NCBI GenBank assembly: GCA_050729515.1
Contig: JBOHLG010000005.1
Coordinates: forward strand, 86,008 to 150,007
Direction of reading: 5' to 3'
Origin: Acaudatibacter sp050729515
Lineage (GTDB): Bacteria; Pseudomonadota; Alphaproteobacteria; Caulobacterales; Caulobacteraceae
DNA: 64,000 nucleotides
Every line of letters begins with the position of its first letter. Positions within the stretch are counted from its first letter, which is position 1. The notes under the pieces are model-generated. The model was not told the origin of the DNA. It saw only the letters and a list, made by a program, of their open reading frames with translations, and searched no databases. Of the stretch, positions 62,283 through 64,000 are shown piece by piece. A program made the translations under genes and the position numbers.

Positions 62283-64000
62283 TGGAGCTTCCGAGAGCCG
62301 CCAAGGCGAGGTCCCGCGCCGATCCTCTCGGCCTGGCGGGAGCGATGTTCTTCGTTCTTGCGGTGGGGTTCGCCGCCGCGCCGGCGTTCAAGGCCGGATC
62401 GGTCGCGCTGGCCGGCCTCATTCTCCTGGTCGGCCTCGCCGGAGTGGCGTTCATTGGCCTCTTCGCCTTTCGCGGCGCATCCGGCCCGCAAGAGAAGGTC
62501 GGAGAAGTCGCCGGCGACATTCTGGGCGCACTGGCAGAACCGATCGCGATCGTCTCGCCCGGCGGTGCGATCATCGAGACCACCTCGGCTTGGCGCGCCC
62601 TGGCGGGGGAGGGCGGCCGCCTCGCCCCCGGCGCCCTCTTTTCGGCCTTGAAGGCGGCGCGGACGATCGGCGCGGCGGAGGGTGTGCTCGTCCTCGGCGA
62701 CGAGGAAAGAAGGGTGAGGGTCGCCCGCCTGGGCGGTCCCAACTTCCTGGTGAGGATCCTCGAGCCGTCAAAGGAGACGCCCACCGCTCCAACCGCCGTT
62801 CCTTTCGCCCTAGACCGCTTCGCGTCGGCTTCGCCTTTCGGCGCCGCCCTGATCGAGGGGGACGATCCGTTCGAAGGCCGTTTCCTCGAAGTCAACGCCA
62901 GCCTGGCGACGATCGCCGGCCCCGCCGCCTGCCAGGGCGCACGACTTGCCGACCTCATCGATCCGGTCTCGGCGCAAGAGGCCCGCTCGAGATTCGCCGC
63001 CGGTCATCCGGGTCCCTTCGAGGCCAGCCTGGCGGCGGCCGGCGAGCGCAACGTCGACCTCTTCCTCTCGCGCGCCGAGGGCGGATTCCTCGCTTTCCTG
63101 GTCGACGTCACCGAGCAGAAGAAGATGCAGCTTCAGCTCGTCCAGAGAAACAAGATGGAGGCGATCGGCCAGCTCGCCGGCGGCGTCGCCCACGACTTCA
63201 ACAATCTGCTCTCGGCGATGCGACTTCGGGTCGATGAACTGCTTCTGCGCCACTCCCTTGGCGATCCGTCGTATGAGAGCCTTGGCGAGATCAAGGCCAC
63301 CATCTTCCGCGCCGCCGATCTAGTGCGTCAGCTCCTGAGCTTCTCGCGCAAGGCGACCATCCAGCGCGAAGTGCTGGAGATGGGGGAATTCATCGGCAAC
63401 CTCGAGGTTCTCCTGCGCCGCCTGGTGCGCGAGGACGTGGGTCTCGAATGCGTCTATGGACCCGACCTTCCCAGGGTGAGAGCGGATCGTTCGCAGCTCG
63501 AGACAGCGGTCATGAACCTCGTGGTCAACGCCCGCGATTCGGTGAGGGCGAACGGCGGGGGCAAGATCACCGTGCGCATCGCCCGGGTCACCGAAGGCGA
63601 AGCCGCCGCGCTCGGCCATCAGGGCCCAGGGGCCGGCGATATGGCGCTGATCGAGGTGGCCGACGATGGACCTGGCATCGATCCCAAGATCATCGGAAAC
63701 ATCTTCGAACCCTTCTTCACCACCAAGGCGGTGGGCGAGGGGACGGGCCTGGGACTGGCCACCGTCTACGGCATCGTCAAGCAATCGGAGGGGTGGATCG
63801 GCGTCGCCTCCAACCTGGGGGAGGGCGCGGTGTTCCGAATCTTCCTTCCCGCCTGGCGGGCGCCGCTGACCCTGGAGCAGCCCCAGGCGAGCGAGCGGCC
63901 CCGCGCCCGCCCGCGTGATCTTTCCGGAGTGGGACGGATCCTCTTCGTAGAGGACGAGGCTTCGGTGCGCGGTATCGCCGCTCGACTGCTGCGCGCCCGA
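62282..64000 (+). CDS. cckA: CckA-like hybrid histidine kinase, 3' end outside window
   Basis: The first 573 codons of a hybrid kinase that runs off the right edge. Two transmembrane helices lie near residues 20-40 and 44-63, with no large periplasmic part, as in CckA. PAS-like regions follow at about 75-150 and 180-280. The phosphoacceptor His is in QLAGGVAHDFNNLLS near 307; HDFNN is typical of CckA. The ATPase domain has NLVVNARDS and GTGLGLATVYGIV, and a receiver domain begins at ILFVEDEASVRG near 557. CckA drives the CtrA cell-cycle pathway in alphaproteobacteria. The ATG overlaps the transporter stop, an unusual coupling. Confidence 0.88.
   Translation, partial: MELPRAAKARSRADPLGLAGAMFFVLAVGFAAAPAFKAGSVALAGLILLVGLAGVAFIGLFAFRGASGPQEKVGEVAGDILGALAEPIAIVSPGGAIIETTSAWRALAGEGGRLAPGALFSALKAARTIGAAEGVLVLGDEERRVRVARLGGPNFLVRILEPSKETPTAPTAVPFALDRFASASPFGAALIEGDDPFEGRFLEVNASLATIAGPAACQGARLADLIDPVSAQEARSRFAAGHPGPFEASLAAAGERNVDLFLSRAEGGFLAFLVDVTEQKKMQLQLVQRNKMEAIGQLAGGVAHDFNNLLSAMRLRVDELLLRHSLGDPSYESLGEIKATIFRAADLVRQLLSFSRKATIQREVLEMGEFIGNLEVLLRRLVREDVGLECVYGPDLPRVRADRSQLETAVMNLVVNARDSVRANGGGKITVRIARVTEGEAAALGHQGPGAGDMALIEVADDGPGIDPKIIGNIFEPFFTTKAVGEGTGLGLATVYGIVKQSEGWIGVASNLGEGAVFRIFLPAWRAPLTLEQPQASERPRARPRDLSGVGRILFVEDEASVRGIAARLLRAR

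Overview
The window is GC-rich chromosomal DNA of an alphaproteobacterium. Lineage markers include a CckA-type histidine kinase with the HDFNN phosphoacceptor motif at the right edge, an HWE-family kinase, the xseB-ispA-dxs cluster, an alphaproteobacterial PEP-CTERM sorting tail and a TonB receptor with an EIVVTAQR-like box. The gene mix would fit Caulobacterales or a relative, but the genus cannot be fixed from sequence alone. No rRNA, tRNA or CRISPR array was found.

Layout. 0-3.7 kb: the 3' part of mrp/apbC, then two tandem GPH-family sugar:cation symporters. 3.8-4.7 kb: a VapBC-type toxin-antitoxin pair whose antitoxin carries an extra N-terminal domain. 4.7-11.6 kb: lipid and redox metabolism (SDR, S46 peptidase, GST, LLM oxidoreductase, thioesterase, acyl-CoA dehydrogenase). 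11.7-16.8 kb: a PEP-CTERM protein, a NarL-type two-component pair and a TonB receptor. 16.9-23.3 kb: ZIP transporter, GST, uracil-DNA-glycosylase-like protein, lipoprotein hydrolase, M81 peptidase and a hybrid HWE kinase.

23.5 to about 34.9 kb is an apparent acquired island. Its left edge cuts a histidine-phosphatase gene and its right edge lies in a decayed HNH-like gene. It carries an MFS transporter, a dynamin-like GTPase, a DUF190 PII-like protein and a six-gene operon for a membrane complex related to complex I and group 4 hydrogenases. The large subunit of that complex lacks the NiFe-ligating cysteines, so it looks like an Ehr (energy-converting-hydrogenase-related) complex. A 32-codon leader ORF, overlapping the first gene and preceded by a hairpin that could hide its start, sits upstream.

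35.6-42.8 kb: a serine beta-lactamase-like hydrolase, a TetR regulator, an S9 peptidase followed by two tandem MFS paralogues, and a frameshifted AlkD-like gene. 42.9-49.07 kb: one very large gene for a DUF4011 / SF1 helicase / nuclease protein (probably defence), bracketed by a 24-bp direct repeat that also forms the last codons and stop of mddA, which suggests insertion at the mddA 3' end. 49.1-56.5 kb: mddA, a TIR-TolB-TPR fusion, a persulfide-dioxygenase/rhodanese fusion, a VWA protein, a histone-deacetylase-family protein and a histidine phosphatase. 56.8-64 kb: xseB, ispA and dxs, then a two-gene osmolyte ABC transporter (ATPase plus fused permease/binding protein) coupled to a CckA-like kinase that runs off the window.

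Several genes overlap by ATGA, GTGA or TTGA, so translational coupling is common here. At least two genes are frameshifted and two or three are truncated.
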